A stretch of DNA of 64,000 nucleotides, taken from contig NZ_MKJU01000022.1 of the NCBI RefSeq assembly GCF_001854605.1, forward strand, positions 1-64,000. The letters run 5' to 3'. A program made the position numbers and the translations under genes. Below are positions 25,697 through 35,170 of the stretch, one piece after another. Each line of letters starts with the position of its first letter. Position 1 is the stretch's first letter. The notes beneath the pieces are model-generated. The model had not been told where the DNA came from, ran no database searches, and saw only the letters and a program-made list of their open reading frames with translations. The DNA comes from Pseudoalteromonas amylolytica (GTDB taxonomy: Bacteria > Pseudomonadota > Gammaproteobacteria > Enterobacterales > Alteromonadaceae).

Positions 25697-26322
25697 TTGC
25701 TTGGTGGTGACATAAAAAGGAGGTGCGAACATTTATCTAAACTTGACAGTATCGTGGATGGGATACGTGAAATAACACCAGAAATTATCCAACGAGGGAA
25801 TCAATCTCTTCCTCATGAACAAAACTATTTAGTCTACAAACTGTATGCAAGCATTGGCCATAAAGTTCTTGATATCGTGATGCAAAACGCATGGTATATT
25901 AATTTTTATAAAGCTTCTTTTTTGGAGGCGGCGACGGATGACTACCATCAATTTTTGAATGATTAAAAAGCAGTCGGCAAAACATCTCCGTCTGTAATGT
26001 ATGAAATGATATGTGAGCGTAACTATGGTCGTGCATTAGAGCTAGCAGAGGCATTTCCGTATTTAAATGCTATAAATTTGGTAGAGATAGCCTTCATTTA
26101 CTGCTAGACAGAGTGATCCCTTTCAGAGCCGCCTATATAAACTCAGAGCAGAAAAAGCTACTGGACTACCTATTGAGTAATACTCAGTTAGATAAGTATC
26201 ACTATCAGCGTTTACGTCGTCTTAAGATGAAGATGCCTATTTATTTTAGCGTGTTGGAGAGGAAGTTCACTCAGCTACAAGATGTTGACGCCTATGAACC
26301 CAGTCGCTTTTTGGGGCCTTAA
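25697..26322 (+). pseudogene. disrupted gene of unknown family (nonsense plus frameshift)
   Basis: Three reading-frame pieces join into one protein-like sequence. Piece 1 (25697-25963) ends at TAA 25964. The same frame stays open after it through MYEMICERNYGRALELAEAFPYLNAI (to about 26076). A one-base shift then continues as FGRDSLHLLLDRVIPFRAAYI to the stop at 26320. The total would be about 208 codons. An unusually strong AAGGAGG at 25717-25723 lies in-frame without a usable ATG behind it, so the start may also be damaged. The composition is helical and soluble. I do not recognise the family. Confidence 0.5.
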
Positions 26323-26375
26323 TAGCTTAAATAATCTGAACTAGCCTGTCATAAAGCTAGTTCAGAATGTTTGAA

Positions 26376-26627
26376 TTAAATTTGACCTGTCAAACGCAAG
26401 TATTTTTCAGCCAAAGTATCTAAGTCTTCTTTGTGGTTAGGATCGGGTTTGATACAGTCAATAGGGCAGACACTCACACAGGTTGGGGTATCGTAATGCC
26501 CTACACACTCAGTGCATTTATTTGGGTCAATCTCATAGATTTTCTCACCAAAGTAAATAGCTTGATTTGGGCATTCAGGGTCGCACATATCACAATTGAT
26601 GCATTTGGAATTAATCATCAACGCCAT
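26376..26627 (-). CDS. yfhL: YfhL-family 2[4Fe-4S] ferredoxin
   Basis: An 83-aa dicluster ferredoxin. The first cluster motif is CINCDMCDPECP (CxxCxxCxxxCP) near 9-20. The second begins at CTECVGHYDTPTC, with the extended loop typical of YfhL/Alvin-type ferredoxins, and ends in CVSVCPIDCI. It starts two bases after the trhP stop, so the two are one transcript. The adjacency suggests that it feeds electrons to TrhP in tRNA hydroxylation. Confidence 0.88.
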   Translation of the reverse strand: MALMINSKCINCDMCDPECPNQAIYFGEKIYEIDPNKCTECVGHYDTPTCVSVCPIDCIKPDPNHKEDLDTLAEKYLRLTGQI

Positions 26628-26629
26628 GT

Positions 26630-27988
26630 TTATGCCTTTTTGAATGGATTACGCGTATCTTGGTTGTCATCTAGATTACGCATTAAAATGGCGTGATCTA
26701 AATTTATGTCCTCAGGCAATGGAATTTTTACGATGTGACCGGAGCCCTTGGCATCATCAATGCGCTCACCTTTTTTGTTTTCCATGTGTTCAAGGTTAAA
26801 GGCAATATTACCCTGCGGTGTCATCAACTCCAAACTGTGACCGGTACAGAATTTGTTTTTAACGTCAATTTCGACCAAACCATTGTCATGGCGGCCAAGT
26901 ACTTCGCCAACAAACTGTTGTTTATCAGAAACGGAGTGGCCGTATTCATAGTTTTGGTAGTCTTGATGGGCATGACGCTTCAAGAAGCCTTCGGTATAGC
27001 CGCGATGTGCCAAGTTTTCTAAGGTATGCATTAGATTGGCGTCAAATGGTTTGCCAGCAACGGCGTCATCAATCGCTTTACGGTAAACCTGTGCGGTGCG
27101 AGCCACATAATAAAAAGACTTGGTACGGCCTTCAATTTTCAAGCTATGTACGCCCATTTTTGTGAGCTGATCCACATACTGCACGGCGCGTAAGTCTTTT
27201 GAATTCATGATATAAGTACCATGTTCATCTTCAAAAGCAGGCATGTACTCGCCTGGGCGACCTTGCTCTTCGAGCATAAATACTTCAGATGTGGGCTGGC
27301 CTTCACCGAGTGTTGGTATCACGGATTTAGGGTCAATTTTGTGCACTACATCACCTGTTTCGGTTTCTTTACCCGGTTTGACGTCATATTCCCAACGGCA
27401 CGCATTGGTGCAGGTGCCCTGATTGGGATCGCGCTTGTTTATATAACCAGATAACAAACAGCGGCCAGAATAAGCCATACATAATGCGCCGTGCACAAAT
27501 ACTTCTAACTCTGTTTGTGGACATAGTTCACGGATTTCTGCGATTTCTTCTAGTGATAGTTCGCGAGATAAAATGACTCGTTCAATGCCTTGCTTGGCCC
27601 AAAATTGTACGCTGGCATAGTTCACCGCATTGGCCTGTACAGATAGATGAATAGGCATATCAGGCCATTTGTCGCGTACTAGCATGATGAGGCCGGGATC
27701 TGACATGATCAGCGCATCGGGTTGCATGGCAATGACAGGTTCGATATCGCGTAAGTAAGTTTTTACTTTGCTATTGTGTGGCGCAATGTTTGAAACGACA
27801 TACAGTTTTTTATTTTGTTGATGGGCTTCATTGATACCCAAAGCTAAGTTGTCTAAATCAAATTCGTTATTGCGAACACGCAAGCTATAGCGAGGCTGAC
27901 CGGCATACACCGCATCGGCACCGTACGCAAAAGCGTAACGCATATTCTTTAAACTACCCGCAGGCGAAAGGAGTTCTGGTACAAACAT
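26630..27988 (-). CDS. trhP: tRNA 5-hydroxyuridine modification protein TrhP (YegQ, peptidase U32 family)
   Basis: A U32-family protein of 452 aa (E. coli YegQ is 453), needed for 5-hydroxyuridine at tRNA wobble position 34 using prephenate-derived chemistry. The opening ELLSPAGSLKNMRYAFAYGADAVYAG is the family signature. The HGALCMAYSGRCLLSGYINKRDPNQG block near 165-190, with CTNACRW shortly after, carries the conserved Cys cluster thought to hold an Fe-S centre. The C-terminal extension (380-452) is present. It is followed at once by a ferredoxin gene. Confidence 0.9.
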   Translation of the reverse strand: MFVPELLSPAGSLKNMRYAFAYGADAVYAGQPRYSLRVRNNEFDLDNLALGINEAHQQNKKLYVVSNIAPHNSKVKTYLRDIEPVIAMQPDALIMSDPGLIMLVRDKWPDMPIHLSVQANAVNYASVQFWAKQGIERVILSRELSLEEIAEIRELCPQTELEVFVHGALCMAYSGRCLLSGYINKRDPNQGTCTNACRWEYDVKPGKETETGDVVHKIDPKSVIPTLGEGQPTSEVFMLEEQGRPGEYMPAFEDEHGTYIMNSKDLRAVQYVDQLTKMGVHSLKIEGRTKSFYYVARTAQVYRKAIDDAVAGKPFDANLMHTLENLAHRGYTEGFLKRHAHQDYQNYEYGHSVSDKQQFVGEVLGRHDNGLVEIDVKNKFCTGHSLELMTPQGNIAFNLEHMENKKGERIDDAKGSGHIVKIPLPEDINLDHAILMRNLDDNQDTRNPFKKA

Positions 27989-28243
27989 AGTAAAACCTCA
28001 TACATCGAACTGGTTACAAGCCAGCTGTTGGGGTCAAAATTGACGCTGAAATAAAAAAGCGGGGCAGTATAAGAGATGTATGAAGGGGTTATTTTGATGT
28101 AGATCATAAATTGTTTTATTGAGAATGTCGTTTGCTTGTGCATCAACTTCGCAACATTACAGGTAAATGTAGTAGGTTTTTGCAGCTAAACCGCGTATAA
28201 TTCGCGCCCGTCAATAATCACAAACTATTTTGGAGCAAAAAAG

Positions 28244-28675
28244 ATGGCTTTAGAGCGTACTTTTTCAATCATCAAGCCTGATGCGGTAGCTAAAAACCAC
28301 ATCGGTGCAATCTACAACCGTTTCGAATCAGCTGGTCTTAAGATCGTTGCTTCTAAAATGGTTCACCTTTCTCAAGAGAAAGCTGAAGGTTTCTACGCAG
28401 AGCACAAAGAGCGTCCTTTCTTTGGTGCTTTAGTTTCTTTCATGACTTCTGGCCCAGTAATGGTTCAGGTTCTTGAAGGTGAAGATGCAGTTCGTAAGAA
28501 CCGTGAAATCATGGGTGCTACTAACCCTGCTGAAGCACTAGCTGGTACTTTACGTGCTGACTACGCAGACAGCATCGACGAGAACGCGGTACACGGTTCA
28601 GACGCGCCTGAATCAGCGGCTCGCGAAATTGCATACTTCTTCGCTGAAGAAGAGATCTGCCCACGTACTCGTTAA
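28244..28675 (+). CDS. ndk: nucleoside diphosphate kinase
   Basis: A 143-aa enzyme that transfers the gamma phosphate between NTPs and NDPs through a phospho-histidine. [10 protein letters not shown] begins the protein and the active-site His117 is in [12 protein letters not shown]. The length is exactly that of E. coli Ndk. Codon use is strongly biased, as in highly expressed genes. A TATAAT at 28196-28201 is a likely -10 element, and TGGAGC precedes the ATG. A terminator follows, so the transcript is monocistronic. Confidence 0.96.
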   Translation: MALERTFSIIKPDAVAKNHIGAIYNRFESAGLKIVASKMVHLSQEKAEGFYAEHKERPFFGALVSFMTSGPVMVQVLEGEDAVRKNREIMGATNPAEALAGTLRADYADSIDENAVHGSDAPESAAREIAYFFAEEEICPRTR

Positions 28676-28696
28676 TTTCGAGTGTGAGCATGAAAG

Positions 28697-28718
28697 AAGG
28701 GCTTTTGAGCCCTTTTTT
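28697..28718 (+). terminator. Rho-independent terminator of ndk
   Basis: AAGGGCT / AGCCCTT hairpin with a TTTG loop and a run of six T. Confidence 0.85.
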
Positions 28719-28790
28719 CGTCCCTAGGGTGTTTTGCTAAGGCTTTAGCGACTCAAATGCTGAATATTTAGCAAAACACGCGTACTAAGA

Positions 28791-28819
28791 TTGTTATAGT
28801 TGTTCGTTTTTTGTACAAT
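28791..28819 (+). promoter_or_regulatory. sigma-70-type promoter for the rlmN operon
   Basis: TTGTTA (28791-28796) and TACAAT (28814-28819) with an exact 17-bp spacer, 49 bases before the rlmN start. This would drive rlmN-pilF-rodZ-ispG. Confidence 0.65.
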
Positions 28820-28868
28820 GCGCGGCTACCTTATTAATGTATACCGTCACCTGAATTGAGGTTGTTTC

Positions 28869-30005
28869 ATGGCCAATACCGAGAAAAAGATTAATTTACT
28901 TGATTTAAACCGCGAGGGGATGCGCGAGCTATTTGCTTCATTCGGCGAAAAGCCATTTCGTGCTGATCAAGTGATGAAATGGATCTACCACTTTGGTGTT
29001 GACGACTTTGAACAGATGAGCAACATCAATAAAAAGCTTAAAGCAAAGCTAGCTGCGGAATGTGAAATCAGAGCACCGGAAATTTCTGTCAAGCAGGTAG
29101 CCAGCGATGGCACCATAAAATATGCATTGTTATTGGATGGCGGTCAGGAAGTTGAAACTGTTTGGATCCCAGAAAAAGACCGCGCTACGCTATGTGTGTC
29201 TTCACAAGTGGGCTGCGCGTTGGAATGTACGTTCTGTTCAACAGCGCAACAGGGCTTTAACCGCAACCTAAAAGTATCTGAGATCATCGGTCAGGTGTGG
29301 CGTGTAGCAAAAGACATCGGTATGCACGATGGCGACAGTACGAAACGTCCAGTAACCAATGTGGTGATGATGGGGATGGGCGAGCCTTTGCTAAATCTTA
29401 ACAACGTTGTACCTGCGATGGAATTAATGATGGATGACTGGGCATTTGGTTTGTCTAAACGTCGTGTTACATTAAGTACATCGGGGGTAGTACCTGCCTT
29501 AGATATTTTGAAAGAAAAGATAGATGTAGCGTTGGCGATCTCTTTACATGCCCCCAATAACGAATTGCGCGATGTGCTTGTTCCAATCAACAAAAAGTAT
29601 CCAATTGAAGAGTTTTTAGCGGCTTGTCGTCGTTATATCGACGGCTCTAAAGCGAACAAAGATATCACCATAGAGTATGTTATGTTGCAAGGTGTGAATG
29701 ACAGTACAGATCATGCCCACGAGTTAGTTAAGGTACTCAAAGGGACACCATCGAAAATCAATTTGATCCCGTTTAATCCATTTCCTGGCAACGAGTATGG
29801 CCGTTCAAGTAACAGTCGTATTGACCGTTTCTCAAAAGTGCTACAAGCTGCGGGCCTGACGTGTATTGTTCGTCGTACGCGTGGTGATGATATTGACGCG
29901 GCGTGTGGACAATTAGTGGGCGATGTTGTAGACAGAACCAAGCGTTTAGCCAAAAAACAGCAACGTGCCGATAATGCCATTGCTGTAAAGGTCAATGCGG
30001 GTTAA
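28869..30005 (+). CDS. rlmN: dual-specificity RNA methyltransferase RlmN
   Basis: A radical-SAM enzyme of 378 aa that methylates C2 of adenosine 2503 in 23S rRNA and adenosine 37 in several tRNAs. The radical-SAM cluster motif is at Cys116, Cys120 and Cys123 ([11 protein letters not shown]). GMGEPLLN and [10 protein letters not shown] are the SAM-binding and follow-on strands. The second catalytic Cys346 is in AACGQL. It heads the block rlmN-pilF-rodZ-ispG-hisS-yfgM-bamB-der, the same order as in E. coli and most gammaproteobacteria. Confidence 0.96.
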   Translation: MANTEKKINLLDLNREGMRELFASFGEKPFRADQVMKWIYHFGVDDFEQMSNINKKLKAKLAAECEIRAPEISVKQVASDGTIKYALLLDGGQEVETVWIPEKDRATLCVSSQVGCALECTFCSTAQQGFNRNLKVSEIIGQVWRVAKDIGMHDGDSTKRPVTNVVMMGMGEPLLNLNNVVPAMELMMDDWAFGLSKRRVTLSTSGVVPALDILKEKIDVALAISLHAPNNELRDVLVPINKKYPIEEFLAACRRYIDGSKANKDITIEYVMLQGVNDSTDHAHELVKVLKGTPSKINLIPFNPFPGNEYGRSSNSRIDRFSKVLQAAGLTCIVRRTRGDDIDAACGQLVGDVVDRTKRLAKKQQRADNAIAVKVNAG

Positions 30006-30098
30006 CACTAAAAAGTTGTCCTTATGGTAAAAAATAGATGAATCATAAGGACTTTTAGGTAGTATAAGGGCACAATGTTATTACATGGTAGGTGGTGC

Positions 30099-31655
30099 AT
30101 GCGTTCTTGTTTTATTTTACTGACAGTTTTGAGCCTTTTGGGCGGATGTGTGACTGAGACAAGCTCTGTGACCCGCAATAAACCAAATGTAAGAACTGAA
30201 GCAAATAACCAAGAGGCTGCAAAAACTCGTATTACCCTAGCGCTTCAGTATTTAAGAGCGGGTAATAATAGCCAAGCCAAATATAATCTCGAAAAAGCGC
30301 TTAAGCTTGCGCCTGAATTACCGCAAGGTCACTACTCATTGGCCTATTACTACGAACAGGTAGGAGAAGAAGAGCGTGCAGGTAAAGCGTATCGCAAAGC
30401 TCTCGAACTTGATCCTAGCGATCCAAACACCTTAAATAACTACGGCACGTTTTTATGCCGTATGGGCGAGTACCAAGCGGCTCAAGAACAGTTTTTTAAA
30501 GCCATTGATGTGCCTAGTTACTTACGCGTCTCTCGTAGCTATGAAAATTTGGCTTTGTGTGCCATCAAACAAGATAACTTTACGCAAGCACAAGACTACT
30601 TAAATAGTGCGATTGCCCATGATGGCCGCAGCCAGTCTGCGCTAATAAGTTTAGCGGCGTTGTTTTATGCAAAGAGTGACTTACATCAAGCAGTGGCAGT
30701 GATGGAAAACTACGCTGATAAAGGGTTTATTTCTCCTCGTAGTTTGTTGTTACAGCACTTGCTGTACACCAGTATGGGGCATCTGCAAAAAGCACAAGAA
30801 GTTGTCGATTTACTCATTAAGACTTACCCGGAGTCTTATCAAGCAAAGTTGGTAATAAACAACGAGCTGGCAGACAGTGAGTTTGTGCGATTAAAAGAGC
30901 AATATCGGTTAGCGCAGTTAAAAACTATCACGCAACAAGCCCCGGCTCATGTGGTAAAAAATCCACAGATAAAAATTAAGCGTAAGGTTATCTCAGAGCC
31001 AAGTGGTGCAAACCCAACTGTAACGTCAAATAGTGGCAGCGTTTCTTTAAGAACTAATGCTGAATTCACAGCGCATTCAGGCAACAAAACTACCATAGCG
31101 GACGAACAAAACGGTTCCAATCGCGACAACGGCAAGACAATAAACTCTGTCGGCAAAAAATCGAGTTACAATACGCCACCACCTGATGAACAGGGGGTTG
31201 GTAAGATTCGATTTTATGAGCCAGAACCTGGGGAAGTTAAATTTATACCAAACTCCGGTACGATAGTTAAAATGCGTCCTGTGCGTAGTGAAATTGCTGC
31301 CAGCCAATTACCGTTGGTGAATAACAAAGTGCAGGCACCTAGGGTGCCATTTCACATTATGAATGCCGGTGAAAATGTATTCAGTTTATCGGTAAAATAC
31401 GACATTAAGTTGGTTGATTTGTTGCGTTGGAATAACTTAAAAGAATCGGATAAAGTGGCTGCGGGTCAAAAAGTTTATTTAAATAACCCAGCTATCACCC
31501 ACGAGATTAAAACGGGTGAAACTTTGTTTACAATAGCGACTCAGTATGGACTGCAGATCGATGATTTAATGCGATGGAATGAGTTAACACCCGATGTAGC
31601 TTTAACAGAAGGCTACGGGATTCTGATAGTGGACCCTGATAGTTACGTTTTATGA
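30099..31655 (+). CDS. pilF: type IV pilus pilotin PilF/PilW with C-terminal LysM repeats
   Basis: A 518-aa lipoprotein with a signal ending in the lipobox LLGGC. TPR repeats cover about 35-230 (LRAGNNSQAKYNLEKALKL, YRKALELDPSDPNTLNNYG). In the usual PilF (about 250 aa) these help the PilQ secretin reach and assemble in the outer membrane. The protein then continues through a Ser/Asn-rich linker into two LysM domains near the end (MNAGENVFSLSVKYDIKLVD and IKTGETLFTIATQYGLQIDD) that should bind peptidoglycan. ATG 30099 gives the cleaner signal peptide; ATG 30075 is possible. The stop overlaps rodZ (ATGA). Confidence 0.85.
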   Translation: MRSCFILLTVLSLLGGCVTETSSVTRNKPNVRTEANNQEAAKTRITLALQYLRAGNNSQAKYNLEKALKLAPELPQGHYSLAYYYEQVGEEERAGKAYRKALELDPSDPNTLNNYGTFLCRMGEYQAAQEQFFKAIDVPSYLRVSRSYENLALCAIKQDNFTQAQDYLNSAIAHDGRSQSALISLAALFYAKSDLHQAVAVMENYADKGFISPRSLLLQHLLYTSMGHLQKAQEVVDLLIKTYPESYQAKLVINNELADSEFVRLKEQYRLAQLKTITQQAPAHVVKNPQIKIKRKVISEPSGANPTVTSNSGSVSLRTNAEFTAHSGNKTTIADEQNGSNRDNGKTINSVGKKSSYNTPPPDEQGVGKIRFYEPEPGEVKFIPNSGTIVKMRPVRSEIAASQLPLVNNKVQAPRVPFHIMNAGENVFSLSVKYDIKLVDLLRWNNLKESDKVAAGQKVYLNNPAITHEIKTGETLFTIATQYGLQIDDLMRWNELTPDVALTEGYGILIVDPDSYVL

Positions 31656-32590
31656 AACAAGAAAACATTGAAATGGAAGAGCAGACTCCAACCACAGGAC
31701 AATCGTTACATACAGCGAGAGTTTCTGCGGGGTTAAGTATTGATGACGTGTCAGCGCGTTTAAAGTTAACGGCATTACAGATAACAAAACTCGAACAAGA
31801 TGATTATCAAGATTTAGGTCCGATGACCTTTGTGCGTGGTTATATCCGCAGCTATTGTGGTTTGCTTGAATTAGATGCTGAAAAAACGCTAGCATTGATA
31901 GATGCACCAAAAGCACCTGAGGCAACAAAGCGGATGCAAAGCTTCTCACGACGCACTGAAAAAGAAGCCAGTGACAACCGTCTAATGGTGTTTAGCTATC
32001 TTATTTTAGCACTTGTGATTGGCTCATCTGGCGTGTGGGTTTGGCAAAGTAGCAACAGCGCAGTTGAAGAGTTGCCTGCTGAAACAAAGACTTCAGTTGT
32101 CACGTCAGACGAAAATTTGCAGGAGCCGCTGAACCAAGATGGCACAACCGCTTCAAATGTTCAAAGCACCAGTCCTGTGCAAGATAGTAATAACCCAAAA
32201 ATAACGACTGAAAGTGAGAACACCGCAGCACAAAATGATACTATAGGGGCTCTTGAAGAAGAGGCTCAAGGTGATGACGTAGTGACTGTGGCAGCACCAC
32301 AGGCAAACACATCACAAAGTATCACTGAGAATAAAGATACCTCATTGAGTACCATAGTTATGCGTTTTAACGACGACAGTTGGGTTGAAATTTTCGATGC
32401 AACAGAAGAGCGTGTTGCCTTTGGCGTTAAAAAAGCAGGCTATACCATGACTGTGGAAGGCAAAGCGCCTTTTTCGGTGGTGTTGGGTAAGCATCAAGTT
32501 GTCGAGGTAGAGCTTGATGGCCAACTCGTCGACTTGTCAGCGCTACCTAGAAACCGTTTAGCAAAATTTAAATTACCGTTAGCAGAGTAA
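31652..32590 (+). CDS. rodZ: cytoskeleton protein RodZ
   Basis: A 312-aa MreB-binding protein of the elongasome. A cytoplasmic helix-turn-helix lies at about 15-85 (LHTARVSAGLSIDDVSARLKL, ITKLEQDDYQDLG, FVRGYIRSYC). One transmembrane helix follows near 112-132 (LMVFSYLILALVIGSSGVWV). Then come a Ser/Thr/Gln-rich periplasmic linker and the C-terminal DUF4115 beta domain (DDSWVEIFDATEERVAFG). It overlaps pilF by four bases and is followed by ispG after six bases. Confidence 0.93.
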   Translation: MKQENIEMEEQTPTTGQSLHTARVSAGLSIDDVSARLKLTALQITKLEQDDYQDLGPMTFVRGYIRSYCGLLELDAEKTLALIDAPKAPEATKRMQSFSRRTEKEASDNRLMVFSYLILALVIGSSGVWVWQSSNSAVEELPAETKTSVVTSDENLQEPLNQDGTTASNVQSTSPVQDSNNPKITTESENTAAQNDTIGALEEEAQGDDVVTVAAPQANTSQSITENKDTSLSTIVMRFNDDSWVEIFDATEERVAFGVKKAGYTMTVEGKAPFSVVLGKHQVVEVELDGQLVDLSALPRNRLAKFKLPLAE

Positions 32591-32596
32591 TCGTCC

Positions 32597-33715
32597 ATGT
32601 TTTCAGAATCTCCTATTAAACGCAGAAAATCGACTCGTATCAATGTGGGAAATGTGCCGATTGGAGACGGTGCACCTATTGCAGTTCAGTCTATGACCAA
32701 CACCAATACGCTTGACATAGATGCAACGGTGGCACAAATTCGAGCAATTCAAGATGCTGGGGCTGACATTGTACGGGTTTCTGTGCCGACAATGGATGCT
32801 GCACAGGCGTTTAAAAGTATTAAAGAGCAGGTTGATATTCCATTAGTGACAGATATTCACTTTGACTATCGCATTGCCTTGAAAGTCGCTGAGTATGGTG
32901 CTGATTGTTTGCGAATTAACCCGGGTAACATTGGCTCAGAAGACCGTATTCGTGCTGTTGTTGAGGCGGCTTCAGAGCGCAACATTCCTATTCGTATTGG
33001 TGTTAATGGGGGCTCTCTTGAGCGTGACCTGCAAGAAAAGTATGGTGAACCAACACCAGAGGCATTATTAGAGTCGGCAATGCGCCACGTGGAAATTCTT
33101 CAGCGTCTTAACTTTGATCAATTCAAAGTGTCAGTTAAAGCTTCAGATGTATTCCTTGCAGTCGGTGCGTACCGTTTACTCGCAAAGGAGATAGATCAGC
33201 CATTACATCTTGGGATCACAGAAGCGGGTGGATTTCGATCTGGCTCAGTAAAATCTGCGGTTGGTTTAGGTATGCTGTTGGCAGAAGGGATAGGCGACAC
33301 ACTTCGAGTATCGTTGGCCGCTGATCCTGTTCAAGAAATTAAAGTCGGTTTTGATATTTTAAAGTCTTTGCGAATTCGTTCTCGCGGTATTAACTTCATC
33401 GCCTGCCCCAGCTGTTCTCGTCAGGAGTTTGATGTAGTCAATACGATGAACCAACTCGAAGAGCGCTTAGAAGACATTATTACTCCAATTTCTGTCTCAG
33501 TGATTGGCTGCGTGGTAAACGGCCCAGGTGAGGCCTTAGTGAGTGATATCGGTTTGGCGGGGGCGAATCGTCGTTCAGGCTTATACATCAATGGTGAGCG
33601 CCAGAAGCTGCGTATCGACAATGATAATATTGTTGAACAGTTGGAAGCCCAAGTTCGTGAGTTTGTTGCTAAAAAAGAGCAACAGGGCGAGATAGACATA
33701 AAAATTGTTGAGTAA
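32597..33715 (+). CDS. ispG: 4-hydroxy-3-methylbut-2-enyl-diphosphate synthase IspG (GcpE)
   Basis: A 372-aa Fe-S enzyme of the non-mevalonate isoprenoid pathway, converting MEcPP to HMBPP. The N-terminal TIM-barrel signature [13 protein letters not shown] is followed by the C-terminal cluster ligands in [11 protein letters not shown] and [10 protein letters not shown]. The length equals that of E. coli IspG (372 aa). The gene is placed between rodZ and hisS as in other gammaproteobacteria. Confidence 0.96.
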   Translation: MFSESPIKRRKSTRINVGNVPIGDGAPIAVQSMTNTNTLDIDATVAQIRAIQDAGADIVRVSVPTMDAAQAFKSIKEQVDIPLVTDIHFDYRIALKVAEYGADCLRINPGNIGSEDRIRAVVEAASERNIPIRIGVNGGSLERDLQEKYGEPTPEALLESAMRHVEILQRLNFDQFKVSVKASDVFLAVGAYRLLAKEIDQPLHLGITEAGGFRSGSVKSAVGLGMLLAEGIGDTLRVSLAADPVQEIKVGFDILKSLRIRSRGINFIACPSCSRQEFDVVNTMNQLEERLEDIITPISVSVIGCVVNGPGEALVSDIGLAGANRRSGLYINGERQKLRIDNDNIVEQLEAQVREFVAKKEQQGEIDIKIVE

Positions 33716-33799
33716 CTGATAGTTACCATTTAGCTATCAATAAAAGTGGACCTAGTCTGGCTATGTTCGCTAGTTGGTCGCATTTTTAGTCGGTTTGGG

Positions 33800-33805
33800 T
33801 ATAAT
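33800..33805 (+). promoter_or_regulatory. probable hisS -10 element (TATAAT)
   Basis: A perfect TATAAT lies 78 bases before the GTG start of hisS, in a 168-bp gap after ispG. The -35 region is poor (TTGGTC with a 20-bp spacer), so strength is uncertain. It falls upstream of the chosen GTG, which argues against a longer hisS reading frame. Confidence 0.4.
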
Positions 33806-33883
33806 AAGCGATTCATTTTTTACGCAAGTACGGTACTTTGCGGCAATCGCTTTGATAAAAAACAGATTTATTTAGGAATTTCA

Positions 33884-35161
33884 GTGGCAAAACAAATTCA
33901 AGCAGTTCGTGGTATGAACGATTGTCTGCCTGGTACAACGCAAATATGGCAGAAGGTCGAAGCAACATTACGTGAAACGGTGGCGTCTTATGGCTATCAA
34001 GAGATCCGTTTTCCGATTGTTGAATCTACCGATCTATTTAAGCGGTCAATTGGCGAAGTGACCGACATTGTTGAAAAGGAAATGTATACCTTTGAAGATA
34101 GAAGTGGCGATAGCTTGACACTTCGCCCCGAAGGTACGGCCGTGTGCGTGCGCGCAGGAAACGAAAATGGGCTGCTATACAATCAAGAGCAGCGTCTTTG
34201 GTACATGGGTCCGATGTTCCGTCATGAGCGTCCGCAAAAAGGGCGTTATCGTCAGTTTCATCAGTTTGGTGTAGAGACATTTGGTATCGCCAGTGCAGAT
34301 ATTGACGCGGAAGTGATCCTGATGACGGCGCGTTTATGGAAAGAATTTGGGATTAGCCAGTATGTTCGCTTAGAGCTTAACTCGTTAGGTTCAAATGAAG
34401 CCCGTGCGCAATATCGTGATGCTTTAGTTGCCTTCTTAGAACAGCATGTTGAGCAGTTAGATGAAGACAGCAAGCGTCGTATGCATAGCAATCCTCTACG
34501 AGTATTAGACAGCAAAAACCCTGACGTGCAGGCACTACTTGTTGATGCACCTAAGTTGTCAGAGCACCTTGATGAAGAGTCAAAATCACATTTTGCAAAT
34601 TTATGTGAACGTTTAGATGCAGCAGGCGTCGAATACCAGGTTAATGAAAAGCTAGTTCGCGGCTTAGACTATTACAATCGCACAGTATTTGAGTGGGTGA
34701 CAGAGAGTCTAGGTGCACAAGGTACAGTGTGTGCGGGTGGTCGCTACGATGGTCTCGTTGAACAGCTTGGTGGTAAAGCCACCCCTGCTGTAGGTTTTGC
34801 CATGGGCTTGGAACGTCTAGTACTGATGCTCCAAGAGTTAGAATGTGTTGGTCAAATTCGTCGTAGTGCAGATGTTTATGTTGCTGCGATGGGTGATAAA
34901 GCCAGTATTCAAGCACCTGTGATAGCCGAACAACTACGCTCTGAGGTATCAGGGTTACGTGTCATGGTTCATGCCGGCGGCGGTAACTTCAAGAAACAAT
35001 TGAAACGCGCAGATAAAAGTGATGCTTTAGTTGCCCTAATTTTGGGTGAAGATGAGCTTGCAGAGGGTAAAGTCACCGTAAAATATCTGCGAGAACAAAA
35101 AGAACAAATTACAGTGACGTTAGCTGAGGTGAAAACCTTATTGCAAGCACTGACAGTATAA
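33884..35161 (+). CDS. hisS: histidyl-tRNA synthetase
   Basis: A class II aminoacyl-tRNA synthetase of 425 aa (E. coli 424). Motif 2 is in [23 protein letters not shown], the histidine-binding segments are [15 protein letters not shown] and AGGRYDGL, motif 3 is [10 protein letters not shown], and the C-terminal anticodon-binding domain covers about 330-425. I start at GTG 33884 ([13 protein letters not shown]) because TTTAGGA lies before it and the family begins there; the longer in-frame extension to 33746 includes the promoter. Confidence 0.95.
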   Translation: MAKQIQAVRGMNDCLPGTTQIWQKVEATLRETVASYGYQEIRFPIVESTDLFKRSIGEVTDIVEKEMYTFEDRSGDSLTLRPEGTAVCVRAGNENGLLYNQEQRLWYMGPMFRHERPQKGRYRQFHQFGVETFGIASADIDAEVILMTARLWKEFGISQYVRLELNSLGSNEARAQYRDALVAFLEQHVEQLDEDSKRRMHSNPLRVLDSKNPDVQALLVDAPKLSEHLDEESKSHFANLCERLDAAGVEYQVNEKLVRGLDYYNRTVFEWVTESLGAQGTVCAGGRYDGLVEQLGGKATPAVGFAMGLERLVLMLQELECVGQIRRSADVYVAAMGDKASIQAPVIAEQLRSEVSGLRVMVHAGGGNFKKQLKRADKSDALVALILGEDELAEGKVTVKYLREQKEQITVTLAEVKTLLQALTV

Positions 35162-35170
35162 GAGGTTAGA

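Noticed and set aside
27949..28146. Small minus-strand gene upstream of trhP
   Set aside because: No ribosome site and low-complexity composition; it overlaps the trhP start and its promoter region.
33746..33883. N-terminal extension of hisS
   Set aside because: The in-frame extension contains the TATAAT promoter and matches no known HisRS; GTG 33884 has a ribosome site and the normal length.
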